Shown piece by piece: positions 7,676-15,895 of a DNA stretch of 26,583 nt. A model generated the notes under the pieces. That model had not been told where the DNA came from. It saw only the letters and a program-made list of their open reading frames with translations, and did no database searches. Made by a program: the position numbers and the translations under genes. Source of the stretch: Candidatus Bipolaricaulota bacterium (lineage in GTDB: Bacteria; Bipolaricaulota; Bipolaricaulia; UBA7950; UBA9294); contig CP070725.1 in NCBI GenBank assembly GCA_020350845.1, positions 855,958-882,540 of the forward strand, in the 5' to 3' direction. Within the stretch, counting starts at the first letter, position 1. Every line of letters starts with the position of its first letter.

Positions 7676-9552
7676 CGACGGAAACGACGGGAACCGGGAC
7701 CGGCCTCACACGAACGGCGGACGCAGAGCACGTGACCTCCGTGTTCGAGCGATACCAAGTCCACAAGCCCTGTCCGTTCGGAGCTACCGGCACGTGCTGT
7801 CGGTTCTGCTACATGGGACCCTGCCGCGTGGTCGAAGGGCGCGAAGGCCGCTCCGTCGGCATCTGCGGGGCGACACCGGCGTCGATCGCGGCGAAGAACT
7901 TCGCCCGGATGACGGCCGCCGGTACGTCCGCACACTCCGATCATGGCCGTGAGGTCGCGCAGCTCTTCCTCGCGACGGCGCGCGGGGAGGCGCCGGGCTA
8001 CGAGATTCGTGACGAGCGCAAGCTACGTGCGCTCGCGGCGACCCTGGAGATCGACGATCCGGGTGACGTCAACGGGCTTGCGATCAAGGTCGGAGAGAGA
8101 CTTCTCGCCGACTTCGGACGCCAGGAGGGGGAGATTTCGCTGGTCCGCCGCGCGCCGGCGAAGCGCCAAGAACGCTGGCGGACATGGGGCGTGGTTCCGC
8201 GCGGCATCGACCGCGAGGTCGTCGAGACGCTGCATCGCACCTCCATCGGCGTGGATCAGGACCCCGTGAGCCTGATCCGCCAGGCGTCTCGGACCGCGCT
8301 CGGAGACGGTTGGGGCGGCTCGATGATCGCCACCGAGCTGCAGGATATCCTGTTCGGAACGCCGATCCCGCTGCGGACCCAGGTCGACCTCGGCGTCCTG
8401 CGCGAGGACCAAGTGAATGTCGTCATCCACGGACACGAGCCGGCACTTCCTGAGGTCATGGTCCACGCGGCCCAGGACGAGGATATCCTCGCCCTGGCGA
8501 AGGAGAAGGGGGCGACGGGGATCAACCTCGCGGGGATCTGCTGCACGGCGAACGAGATCCTGATGCGCCACGGCGTCCCCATCGCTGGGAGCTTCCTCCA
8601 GCAAGAGCTGGCGATCATGACCGGCGCGGTCGATCTGATGGCCGTGGACGTTCAGTGCGTCATGCCGTCCCTGCCGGCTGTCGCGAAGTGCTTCCACACC
8701 GAGATCGTGACCACCTCAGAGAAGGCGCAGATCCCCGGTGCGACACCGATGATCCATGAGCACGGTAACGCTCCCGAACTCGCGAAGGCGATCCTCCTCA
8801 AGGCGATCGAGAGCTTCGGCAACCGGGGTGCGGTGGACATCCCGCGAGGCTCGATCGACCTCATCGCCGGCTTCAGCCACGAGACGATCAACTACATGCT
8901 CGGCGGCCGGTATCGCGCGTCGTATCGACCGCTGAACGACGCGGTGATCGACGGTCGGATCCGCGGCGTCGTCGGCGTGGTCGGCTGCAACAACCCGAAG
9001 ATCAACCACGGCTATGTGCACACGACCCTGATGCGCGAGTTGATCGCCCACGACATCCTCGTCCTCACGACGGGCTGCAGTGCGATCTGCGCGGGCAAGG
9101 AGGAGCTGCTCACCCCTGAGGCGGCGGAGCTCGCGGGGTCGGGACTCCGTGAGATCTGCGAGGCGGTAGGGATTCCGCCGGTTCTCCACATGGGGTCGTG
9201 CGTCGACAACTCGCGACTGCTGATCGCGGCGACGGAGATGGTGAACGAGGGAGGCCTCGGAGAGGACATCTCCGACGTGCCGGCGGCGGGATGCGCTCCG
9301 GAGTGGATGAGCGAGAAAGCGATCGCAATCGGGCAGTACTTCGTCGCCAGCGGCGTGTACGTCGGCTTCGGTGTCGGCTTCCCGACCACGGGGAGCGAGG
9401 AGCTCTCCGACTACCTGTTCGAGGGCATCGAAGGGGATAGCGGCGGGAAGTGGGTCGTCGAGCCCGATCCGCTGGAGATGGCCCGCCTCCTGACGGAGCA
9501 CATCGACGCCAGGAGAGCGGCTCTCAAGCTGGCTCCGGTGGGTGCCTCGTAG
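7672..9552 (+). CDS. cooS: Anaerobic Ni-Fe-S carbon monoxide dehydrogenase catalytic subunit
   Basis: CooS/AcsA (626 residues) interconverts CO2 and CO using ferredoxin-level electrons. The N-terminus shows D-cluster cysteines C34 and C42 and B-cluster C43, C46, C51 and C65 (CPFGATGTCCRFCYMGPC). C-cluster regions are represented by GICCTANEILMRHGV, DVQCVMPSL, GCNNPKINHGY, TTGCSAICAGK and MGSCVDNSRL. The frame is open upstream, but ATG 7672 overlaps the nuoG stop and follows GAGGAGGTGG. It is the last gene of the operon. Being adjacent to a NADH-type module rather than acsB is unusual and suggests electron exchange between CO/CO2 and NADH/ferredoxin. A hairpin follows the stop. Confidence 0.96.
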   Translation: MTTETTGTGTGLTRTADAEHVTSVFERYQVHKPCPFGATGTCCRFCYMGPCRVVEGREGRSVGICGATPASIAAKNFARMTAAGTSAHSDHGREVAQLFLATARGEAPGYEIRDERKLRALAATLEIDDPGDVNGLAIKVGERLLADFGRQEGEISLVRRAPAKRQERWRTWGVVPRGIDREVVETLHRTSIGVDQDPVSLIRQASRTALGDGWGGSMIATELQDILFGTPIPLRTQVDLGVLREDQVNVVIHGHEPALPEVMVHAAQDEDILALAKEKGATGINLAGICCTANEILMRHGVPIAGSFLQQELAIMTGAVDLMAVDVQCVMPSLPAVAKCFHTEIVTTSEKAQIPGATPMIHEHGNAPELAKAILLKAIESFGNRGAVDIPRGSIDLIAGFSHETINYMLGGRYRASYRPLNDAVIDGRIRGVVGVVGCNNPKINHGYVHTTLMRELIAHDILVLTTGCSAICAGKEELLTPEAAELAGSGLREICEAVGIPPVLHMGSCVDNSRLLIAATEMVNEGGLGEDISDVPAAGCAPEWMSEKAIAIGQYFVASGVYVGFGVGFPTTGSEELSDYLFEGIEGDSGGKWVVEPDPLEMARLLTEHIDARRAALKLAPVGAS

Positions 9553-9563
9553 TCCGGGCGCGA

Positions 9564-9578
9564 CGCTGAGGATCAGCG
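9564..9578. terminator. Small hairpin between convergent cooS and metE-like genes
   Basis: CGCTGA-GGA-TCAGCG forms a 6-bp stem with a 3-base loop, 12 bases after the cooS stop and overlapping the stop codon of the convergent gene. Neither strand has a T-tract, so intrinsic termination is uncertain; it may only mark the 3' end of both transcripts. Confidence 0.35.
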
Positions 9579-10295
9579 GCGGGGCTGTTGACGGAACTGA
9601 TCGGCGAGCTTCGTGAGCGATTCGAGACGTCGCTCGGCATCGGACGGTGAGTAGGTCGTGTGCGGCATGCCGCACGGACCTGTGATCAGGTCGCCGGGAC
9701 GGTAGTCGCGAACGTCCTTCTTCTCGAGCGCGCCCCAGGCGATGCGGACGGAACGGTCCGACCCCAAATAGCTCGTGATCTCATAGCGTGACGCATCGAA
9801 GCTGATCATGTCGATCGGCGCCGCGGCGAGCAGGTCCCACTGCATGTTGCCGCACGTGTGCACGCCGTGGATCGCAGGGAACGTCTCGAGAAGCGGCTGC
9901 CAGAGCCGCTCGTAGTCGAAGCCGACCGTTCCCAGGGCGGGCTCGTCGAGGAAGAGGATCGTCGCCTCGGCGATCAGGCCGTCGAAGATCGCTTCCAGGT
10001 GCCGGTACACCGCGGCGACGGCGTCGTCCTCCGAGTAGCCGCTGGTGATCAGGGTTGCCGGGCCGACGGACTGCACCTTCACGGTCGTGAACCGGTTGCG
10101 CTTGAAGGCGGCCAGGGCGGCGAGCCGCCCGGGTCGCTTCGCGTACTGCAACATCCCGTCCCCCCGTGCCGTGAGCTCAGGGAGGAAGGGGATCTCATGG
10201 CGCATGCTGTAATCGATCGCGCGATCGACATCGGTGAACGGCACCGAGCCGATCTGGGTCACGATCGGGGCGTCAACACCTGTCGGCTCAACCAT
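9573..10295 (-). CDS. Short MetE-like zinc methyltransferase (candidate corrinoid-dependent methionine synthase)
   Basis: This 240-residue barrel protein resembles the catalytic half of cobalamin-independent methionine synthase. FLDEPALG (118 region) matches the MetE DEPAL motif. The zinc ligands of MetE (His-x-Cys and a late Cys) appear as H146/C148 (VHTCGNM) and C208 (GPCGMPHTTYS). It is far shorter than MetE (about 755) and shorter than archaeal core MetE (about 300-340). Short MetE-type enzymes in Wood-Ljungdahl organisms have been proposed to use methyl-corrinoid proteins as donor; that role here is inference. ATG 10295 has GGCGGAG upstream; a GTG at 10340 would add 15 residues. It follows fhs closely and is probably co-transcribed. 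Confidence 0.72.
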   Translation of the reverse strand: MVEPTGVDAPIVTQIGSVPFTDVDRAIDYSMRHEIPFLPELTARGDGMLQYAKRPGRLAALAAFKRNRFTTVKVQSVGPATLITSGYSEDDAVAAVYRHLEAIFDGLIAEATILFLDEPALGTVGFDYERLWQPLLETFPAIHGVHTCGNMQWDLLAAAPIDMISFDASRYEITSYLGSDRSVRIAWGALEKKDVRDYRPGDLITGPCGMPHTTYSPSDAERRLESLTKLADQFRQQPRR

Positions 10296-10360
10296 GATCT
10301 CCGCCGCACGGGGACCGCGACGCGCGGTCGCGGGCCCCACGCGACTCAGATTCTCCGCGG

Positions 10361-12139
10361 CTAGAAGAGGCCGGTGATGTTCCCCTCGTCATCGAGATCG
10401 ATCTCCATGAACGCGGGGTGCGTGGCAAGCCCGGGCATCGTGCTCATCGTGCCGATTAGCGGGTAGATGAAGCCCGCGCCGACGCTCGCCCGCTCCTCGC
10501 GCACGGGCACAGTGAACCCCGTCGGGGCTCCCTTGAGTGCGGGATCGTGCGACAGGGAGAGGTGCGTCTTCGCCATGCAGATCGGCAGATTCCCGAACCC
10601 CGCCCGCTCGTAGCTCGCGATTTGCTGCTCGGCGAGTGGCTCGTAGCTCACTCCCTCCGCCCCGTAGATGTCGCGGGCGATCTTCTCGATCTTCTCCTTG
10701 ATCGACCACTCGAGCGGGTAGAGGAACTCGAAGCTGGACGGCTTCTCGCAGGCGGCGACGACGGCTTCGGCAAGCTTCGCCGCGCCACGTCCGCCGTCGG
10801 CCCAGTGGGTGGTCACGACCGAGTCCTCCGCTCCCTCGCCGACCGCATAGTCGCGGATCATCTTGAGCTCGGCGTCCGTGTCTCCGCTGAAGGCGTTGAC
10901 CGCGACCACCACGGGGATGCCGAAGCGGAGAGCATTGCGGATGTGTACCCCGAGGTTGCACAGTCCCTTCTCGAGCAGCGGTAGATTCTCCTCGGTGTAC
11001 GCTGCATCGAGCGGGATCCCCGGTCGCACCGTGGGTCCCCCTCCGTGCATCTTCAGCGCACGGACGGTCGCCACGAGGACGACGGCGTGAGGGATGAGCC
11101 CCGACGTCCGACACTTGATGTCGAAGAACTTCTCCATGCCGATGTCTGCGCCGAAGCCGCTCTCGGTAACCACGTAGTCGGCGAGCTTGACGGCGATCTT
11201 GTCGGCGATGATCGAGCTGTTTCCGTGCGCGATGTTGGCGAACGGTCCGGCGTGGACGAACGCCGCTTGCCCCTCCAGGGTTTGCATCAGCGTCGGCATC
11301 AGCGCGTCACGCATGAGGACCGCGACCGCCCCGGCGACGCCGAGCTGCTCCACGTTGACGGGGTCCCCGCTACGGTTCAGTCCGACGACCATCCTTCCGA
11401 ATCGCTCGCGCATGTCCTTGAGCGAGGTCGCGAGCGCGAGGATCGCCATGATCTCGGATGCGACCGTGATGTCGAATCCCGTGTCCCGAGGAAAGACAGG
11501 ACTTGCGGAGCCGTCCTTGTGCGTGTCGTCGTTGAAGCCGATCCTGATCTCGCGGAGTGCTCGGTCGCAAACGTCGACGACGCGCCGCCAGGTGATCGTC
11601 TCCGGGTCGATGTCCAGACGCCCGACGCCGCGCTTGGCGAGCTGCTCGTCCGTCTGTCGGCTCTCGTGGAAGAGACGGGTGTCGAGCGCCGCGGCCACGA
11701 GGTTGTGGGCCACACTGATCGCGTGGATGTCTCCGGTGAGATGAAGGTTGAAATCCTCCATCGGGATCACCTGCGAGTAGCCCCCGCCCGCGGCGCCACC
11801 CTTGATGTTGAACGTGGGGCCCATGCTCGGCTGGCGGATGCAGCAGATGACGTTCTTCCCGAGCTCGGAGCCGAGTGCCTGGGTGAGGCCCACCATGGTC
11901 GTCGACTTGCCCTCTCCGAGGGGCGTCGGTGTGATCGCTGTGACATCGATGTACTTCCCCGCAGGACGGTCCGTGAGGCGATCGAGCACCTTCAGCTTGA
12001 CCTTGGCCTTCCAGGAGCCGTACGGCATGAGCTCCTCAGGGAGGAGCCCGATCTGTGAAGCGATCTCGGTGACAGGCTTGAGTGTTGCTGCTTGAGCGAT
12101 GGCCAAGTCCGAAGGGACCTTCCCGACCTCCTGTGCCAC
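10361..12139 (-). CDS. fhs: Formate-tetrahydrofolate ligase
   Basis: Fhs (592 residues) makes 10-formyl-THF from formate, ATP and THF, the second step of the methyl branch. The P-loop region TPLGEGKSTTMVGL, followed by QPSMGPTFNIKGGAAGGGYS and FNLHLTGDIHAI, is diagnostic. The C-terminal stretch IYPLIGTMSTMPGLATHPAF is also typical. The frame is open to 12286, but GTG at 12139 is preceded by AAGGAGGTCACC and gives MAQEVGKVPSDLAIA, the normal N-terminus; the upstream extension is Arg/Pro-rich and lies over the promoter. It is slightly longer than the usual 555-560 residues. It reads divergently from the hydrogenase operon, with a structured leader between. Confidence 0.95.
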   Translation of the reverse strand: MAQEVGKVPSDLAIAQAATLKPVTEIASQIGLLPEELMPYGSWKAKVKLKVLDRLTDRPAGKYIDVTAITPTPLGEGKSTTMVGLTQALGSELGKNVICCIRQPSMGPTFNIKGGAAGGGYSQVIPMEDFNLHLTGDIHAISVAHNLVAAALDTRLFHESRQTDEQLAKRGVGRLDIDPETITWRRVVDVCDRALREIRIGFNDDTHKDGSASPVFPRDTGFDITVASEIMAILALATSLKDMRERFGRMVVGLNRSGDPVNVEQLGVAGAVAVLMRDALMPTLMQTLEGQAAFVHAGPFANIAHGNSSIIADKIAVKLADYVVTESGFGADIGMEKFFDIKCRTSGLIPHAVVLVATVRALKMHGGGPTVRPGIPLDAAYTEENLPLLEKGLCNLGVHIRNALRFGIPVVVAVNAFSGDTDAELKMIRDYAVGEGAEDSVVTTHWADGGRGAAKLAEAVVAACEKPSSFEFLYPLEWSIKEKIEKIARDIYGAEGVSYEPLAEQQIASYERAGFGNLPICMAKTHLSLSHDPALKGAPTGFTVPVREERASVGAGFIYPLIGTMSTMPGLATHPAFMEIDLDDEGNITGLF

Positions 12140-12227
12140 GGTGACCTCCTTGATCTTCTCCGGTGACCTCGAATTCGACGGGGCAGCGTCGTTGCCCCGC
12201 ACGATCGCGGGGCGGCATCTGCCCCGC
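12140..12227 (-). promoter_or_regulatory. GC-rich fhs leader with competing hairpins and 13-bp direct repeat
   Basis: On the plus strand, TGCCCCGCACGAT occurs exactly at 12193-12205 and again at 12220-12232. Between and around these lie GGGGCA (12180-12185) and GCGGGGC (12207-12213). GCCCCGC 12194-12200 can pair with GCGGGGC 12207-12213 (7 bp, 6-base loop). TGCCCC 12193-12198 can instead pair with GGGGCA 12180-12185 (6 bp, 7-base loop). The two hairpins exclude each other in the fhs transcript, an arrangement reminiscent of an attenuator or a tandem protein-binding site. No known riboswitch class is recognised. Confidence 0.4.
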
Positions 12228-12230
12228 ACG

Positions 12231-12260
12231 ATTATAGGGGCGCACCGTCCGCGCGGGAAA
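12231..12260 (-). promoter_or_regulatory. Candidate fhs promoter
   Basis: A perfect TATAAT on the minus strand at 12231-12236 stands out in very GC-rich sequence. A weak -35 (TTTCCC or TTCCCG) sits 17-18 bases upstream at 12254-12260. Transcription would begin near 12224, giving a leader of about 85 bases before the fhs GTG. Confidence 0.55.
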
Positions 12261-12295
12261 CGCCACCGAGAGGGAGCGTGTGGCATCGGCCGAGG

Positions 12296-12325
12296 TTAGA
12301 CGGCATGGGAGCGGAGCCCTATACT
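12296..12325 (+). promoter_or_regulatory. Candidate promoter of the hydrogenase-metVF operon
   Basis: TTAGAC (12296-12301) and TATACT (12320-12325) are separated by 18 bases. The start site would be near 12332, about 40 bases before the hydrogenase small-subunit ATG, which has AAAGGA as ribosome site. The -35 match is weak. Confidence 0.45.
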
Positions 12326-12372
12326 CGAATCTAGCGCAATCAGGCGTCATTCGGATCCGGAAAGGACGAAAC

Positions 12373-13233
12373 ATGCCCAGTGCACAGGAGGTTCCGGTCC
12401 TCTGGCTGCAGACGGCAACGTGCAGCGGGTGCTCGGTCTCGGTGCTCAACTCCTCCGCACCTCGCATCAGCGACCTCCTCTTGCAGGAGGTCCTCCCCGG
12501 TCGCCACGTCAACCTGAGATTCCAGGCAACGATCATGGCCGGCTCCGGGGAAGCGGTCCTCGACGTGCTCGAAGGAACGCAGCGCGAGCTTCCCGGGGGC
12601 TACGTGCTCGTCGTCGAGGGGTCGATCCCGACCACTGACGGGGGGATCTACGGGACGCTCGGGGAAGAGCCGATGGTCGATCGCGTGCTCGCCCTCGCGG
12701 CGGACGCATCCGCCGTTGTCGCGCTCGGCACGTGCGCTTCCTTCGGGGGGATCTTCGCCGCGGGGCCGAACCCCACCGGCTGTGTCAGCGTGACGCGGCT
12801 CTTCGAGGGACGCGACCTCGCCGCACCGGTGGTGAACATCCCCGGTTGCCCACCGCATCCCGATTGGTTCGTGGGCACCGTGGCGACGCTCCTCCTCCTC
12901 GGCGCGGAGGCGCTCGAGCTCGACGAGTTCGGCAGGCCGAGGCGGTTCTTCGGACGACTCATTCACGAGAACTGCCCGCGGCGCGCCTACTTCGACGAGG
13001 GGAAGTTCGCGAAGAAGCTCAGCGACGAGGGCTGCCTCTACGAGATGGGCTGTAAGGGCACGGTGACCCACGCCGACTGCCCGCTGCGACGATGGAACGA
13101 CGGGACGAACTGGGTGATCGGGAGCGGTGCGCCGTGCAACGGCTGTACCGAGCCGGAGTTCCCCGACCTCATCTCTCCCATGTATGAGCGGCTCCCCGAA
13201 GAGGCGCTCCTCGTGCCGCGGAAGGAGAGCTGA
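12373..13233 (+). CDS. [NiFe] hydrogenase small subunit, group 1/2-like, without Tat signal
   Basis: The 286-residue small subunit carries the electron-transfer clusters of a [NiFe] hydrogenase. C17 and C20 (TATCSGCSVS) begin the proximal-cluster set; ALGTCASFGG and NIPGCPPHPDWF supply further ligands. HENCPRRAYFDEGKF, EMGCKGTVTHADC and GAPCNGCTEPEFPD give the medial and distal cluster region typical of group 1 and 2 enzymes. There is no twin-arginine leader and no C-terminal membrane helix, so the enzyme should be soluble and cytoplasmic. ATG 12373 is chosen over an upstream in-frame start because it follows AAAGGACGAAAC and the promoter. It is the first gene of an operon ending in metV-metF. 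Confidence 0.92.
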   Translation: MPSAQEVPVLWLQTATCSGCSVSVLNSSAPRISDLLLQEVLPGRHVNLRFQATIMAGSGEAVLDVLEGTQRELPGGYVLVVEGSIPTTDGGIYGTLGEEPMVDRVLALAADASAVVALGTCASFGGIFAAGPNPTGCVSVTRLFEGRDLAAPVVNIPGCPPHPDWFVGTVATLLLLGAEALELDEFGRPRRFFGRLIHENCPRRAYFDEGKFAKKLSDEGCLYEMGCKGTVTHADCPLRRWNDGTNWVIGSGAPCNGCTEPEFPDLISPMYERLPEEALLVPRKES

Positions 13234-13234
13234 G

Positions 13235-14761
13235 ATGCGATCGACCATCGTCATTGACCCGATCACAAGGATCGAGGGCCATCTCAAGGTTGAAGCCGTC
13301 GTCGAGGACGGCGTCGTTCGCGAGGCACGCAGCACGGGCACGCTGTTCCGCGGGCTGGAGTTGATCCTCCGCGGGAGGGACCCGCGGGACGCGCCGCGGG
13401 TCACGCAGCGCATCTGTGGGGTCTGCCCGACGGCGCACGCGACCGCATCCTCGACCGCGCTCGATCAGGCGTTCGGCATCGCGGGCTCGATCCCCGACAA
13501 CGGGCGCATCGAACGGAACCTCATCTTCGGCTGCAACTACCTGCAGTCGCACATCCTTCACTTCTATCACCTCGCGGCGCTGGACTACGTAGACGTCACC
13601 GCGGCCGCGGGATACCAGGGATCGGATTCTGCACTGCAGACGGCGCGGCGCTTCCTCGAACGTGGCGAAGCAGGGCCGTTCGTTCCTCGCTACGAGGGCG
13701 ACTACCGTCTGCCGGACGAGCTCTCGCGGGCGGCCACCGCGCACTACGTCCAGGCGCTCGACATCCGCCGCAGGGCGCACGAGATGCTCGCCGTCTTCGG
13801 CGGCAAGATGCCGCACAACGTCGGGATCGTCCCCGGGGGAGTCACGCAGGTCCCGGAGGTCGACACGATCACGCAGTTCCTCTGGCGTCTGAACGAGATC
13901 CGCACGTTCATCGACGGTGTCTACCTCCCGGATGTACTCGCCGTCGCCGAGCACTACGGCGATCACGCCGAGATCGGCGGGGGCTGCCGGCGCTACATCG
14001 ACTACGGAGGATTCCCCCTTGCGGACGGGATGCGGTTCGCCCCCGGGACGATGGATGCCGACTCGGCCGTGGGCGGGCTGGATGCCGAGCGGATCACCGA
14101 GTCGATCCGCCACGCGTGGTACGAGGCCGACGCCGATCCGCTGCCGCCGAGTCGCGGGGAGACGCACCCGAAGCCGGGGAAGGAGGGCGGCTACTCGTGG
14201 GTCAAGGCGCCGCGGTACGACGGCAAGGTCCACGAGGGCGGGCCACTTGCCCGCGTCCTCCTCGCCTACTCGCGGGAGGATCCGGTGATCGTTCCTCTGG
14301 TGGACGACGCGCTGCGCGCGCTGGGAGCCGATCGCGACGCGCTCCATTCGGCGCTCGGGAGGCACCTCGCGCGGGCGATCGAGTGCAAGGTTGTCGCCGA
14401 TGCGATGGCGGAGTGGGTGCTCGAGCTTGCGCCCGGCGAGCCGGTCTACTGCTCCTACGAGCTCCCCGAGGAGGGCGAGGGCGCGGGGCTGGTGGCCGCG
14501 CCCCGTGGAGCGCTCGGGCATTGGGTGCGCATCGAAGGTGGGCGCATCGCCCACTACCAGTGCGTCGTCCCGACGACATGGAACGCCTCGCCGATGGACG
14601 ACGCGGGAGAGCCGGGACCGATGGAGCAGGCGCTCCTCGGGACGCCGGTGCGCGATCCGGACAATCCGTTCGAGATCGTGCGCATCGTGCGCTCGTTCGA
14701 TCCATGCCTCGCGTGTGCCGTGCACGTCATCCGGCGGCGCTCCGTCCGGAGGTCGCGATGA
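13235..14761 (+). CDS. [NiFe] hydrogenase large (catalytic) subunit, group 1/2-like
   Basis: This 508-residue subunit holds the Ni-Fe active site. The N-terminus has IDPITRIEGHLKVE. The L1 motif RICGVCPTAHATAS places C61 and C64, and the L2 motif SFDPCLACAVH places C491 and C494. An 11-residue basic tail after H497 (VIRRRSVRRSR) should be cleaved after nickel insertion, presumably by the protease encoded next. ATG 13235 lies one base after the small-subunit stop with GAAGGAGAG upstream; the frame is open further 5' but that would overlap the small subunit. The DPCLACAVH form is typical of group 1/2, and differs from the second hydrogenase in this window (DPCVSCSTH). Confidence 0.94.
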   Translation: MRSTIVIDPITRIEGHLKVEAVVEDGVVREARSTGTLFRGLELILRGRDPRDAPRVTQRICGVCPTAHATASSTALDQAFGIAGSIPDNGRIERNLIFGCNYLQSHILHFYHLAALDYVDVTAAAGYQGSDSALQTARRFLERGEAGPFVPRYEGDYRLPDELSRAATAHYVQALDIRRRAHEMLAVFGGKMPHNVGIVPGGVTQVPEVDTITQFLWRLNEIRTFIDGVYLPDVLAVAEHYGDHAEIGGGCRRYIDYGGFPLADGMRFAPGTMDADSAVGGLDAERITESIRHAWYEADADPLPPSRGETHPKPGKEGGYSWVKAPRYDGKVHEGGPLARVLLAYSREDPVIVPLVDDALRALGADRDALHSALGRHLARAIECKVVADAMAEWVLELAPGEPVYCSYELPEEGEGAGLVAAPRGALGHWVRIEGGRIAHYQCVVPTTWNASPMDDAGEPGPMEQALLGTPVRDPDNPFEIVRIVRSFDPCLACAVHVIRRRSVRRSR

Positions 14762-15228
14762 TCGCGGTGGTGGGCGTGGGGAACGAGCTCATGAGGGACG
14801 ACGGGGTCGGTGTCCATGCACTCCGTAGGCTGTCTCTTACAGAGCTCCCGGCGAACGTTGAGTTGATCGACGGCGGGACCTCTCCCGAGGCCGCGTTTCT
14901 CGTACGAGACCACCGGCGGATCATCGTGATCGACGCCGCCCGTGGCGGAGGGGTCCCGGGTACGGTCTATCGCTTCGCTCCCGAGGAGATCGCTCGCGGG
15001 TCCGGCTGTGCGTCGTGTCACGACGCGGGGATCGTCACCGAGCTCCGCTCGCTGGCTGCAGAGGATCCCCCGGAGATCGTGATCGTCGGGGTGGAGCCCG
15101 CGGACGTCAGCTGGGGACTGGAGCTGTCGCCGGAGGTCGAGCACGCGATGGACGACGTAGTGGCAGCGGTGCGGCACGAGATCGAGTCAGGGGGTGAGGA
15201 TGCTCGTCACAGAGCGGAAACCGGTTGA
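14758..15228 (+). CDS. [NiFe] hydrogenase maturation endopeptidase (HyaD/HycI family)
   Basis: This 156-residue protease removes the C-terminal tail of the large subunit. GVGNELMRDDGVGVHAL at residues 6-22 is the family signature, followed by ELIDGGTSPE and IVIDAARGGG, and a late CHDAG histidine. Length is usual (150-170). The ATG overlaps the large-subunit stop (ATGA), and its end overlaps metV by about 29 bases. Position implies specificity for the upstream large subunit, whose cleavable tail is intact. The second hydrogenase in the window also has a cleavable tail but no adjacent protease. Confidence 0.9.
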   Translation: MIAVVGVGNELMRDDGVGVHALRRLSLTELPANVELIDGGTSPEAAFLVRDHRRIIVIDAARGGGVPGTVYRFAPEEIARGSGCASCHDAGIVTELRSLAAEDPPEIVIVGVEPADVSWGLELSPEVEHAMDDVVAAVRHEIESGGEDARHRAETG

Positions 15229-15895
15229 CGAAATCGTCGGCTTCCTCGATGGGGAGAAGCGGGTCTTCCTTTTGGGATGCGACGGCTGTGCGGCTGCATC
15301 GGGGACGGGCGGCGAGCCGGAGCTCGCCGCGCTGGAGGCCGAACTGGCGGCCGCGGGCGTGGAGGTGGTCGGGCGAAAGGTGGTCGACTTCCTCTGTCAG
15401 AAGGCGCTCATCCGTGCCGCGGTCCGACCTCTTGCCGAACGGCTCCGAAGCGTGGACTCCGTCGTGGTCTCGACGTGCGGGATCGGGATCCAGGCCGCGG
15501 CGACCGTCCTCGACGTCGCCGTCCATCCGGCGTGCAACACCCTCTCTCTCGGGGGAATCCGCGGCGAGTGGCAGGGGGAGGAGCGCTGTCTCGAGTGCGG
15601 ACAGTGCTTCCTCGACGCCACGGCCGGAATCTGCCCACTGACCGCGTGCGCGAAGCAGCTCGTCAACGGGCCCTGCGGGGGCGCCAAGGACGGTTCCTGT
15701 GAGGTCGAGCCCGAGGTCCGTCGTTGCGCCTGGGACGTGATCTACGAGCGTCTCGAGCGGCAGGGGCGTGTCGATCTCCTGCGCCGCGAAGGGGTCTTCC
15801 AGAAGGACTACGCGAAGATGCGCCCTCCCACGGAGCTGCGTGGCACGCGACGATGGGCGATCGACCTGCGCGAGGAGAAAGGCGGCGAGGAATGA
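15200..15895 (+). CDS. metV: MetV: iron-sulfur/zinc partner of methylene-THF reductase
   Basis: This 231-residue MetV/MTHFR C-terminal-domain protein forms a complex with MetF in acetogens and passes electrons to its flavin. Ten cysteines are visible in key places: C27/C30 (LLGCDGCAAAS), C66, C93 (STCGIG), C112, then C130, C133, C136, C145, C150, C159 and C167 (start CLECGQC, later NGPCGGAKDGSCE). This is enough for at least one [4Fe-4S] cluster plus zinc. ATG 15200 is preferred; an in-frame GTG at 15194 adds two residues and cannot be excluded. It overlaps the protease gene 5' and metF 3' (ATGA). Being encoded with a hydrogenase rather than with RnfC2 or HdrA-MvhD is unusual. Confidence 0.88.
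   Translation: MLVTERKPVDEIVGFLDGEKRVFLLGCDGCAAASGTGGEPELAALEAELAAAGVEVVGRKVVDFLCQKALIRAAVRPLAERLRSVDSVVVSTCGIGIQAAATVLDVAVHPACNTLSLGGIRGEWQGEERCLECGQCFLDATAGICPLTACAKQLVNGPCGGAKDGSCEVEPEVRRCAWDVIYERLERQGRVDLLRREGVFQKDYAKMRPPTELRGTRRWAIDLREEKGGEE

Noticed and set aside
12140..12286. N-terminal extension of fhs to 12286
   Set aside because: The extra 49 residues are Arg/Pro-rich, cover the promoter and leader, and the GTG at 12139 has a strong ribosome site and the family N-terminus.
12360..13233. Tat signal peptide on the first hydrogenase small subunit
   Set aside because: The upstream in-frame extension (from 12280) contains RRHGSG and RIRKGR but no twin-arginine motif followed by a hydrophobic stretch, and it lies over the promoter.
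13169..14725. 518-codon minus-strand open frame opposite the hydrogenase large subunit
   Set aside because: Composition is Arg/His/Asp/Val-rich with no domain; the plus strand encodes an intact hydrogenase with L1 and L2 motifs.
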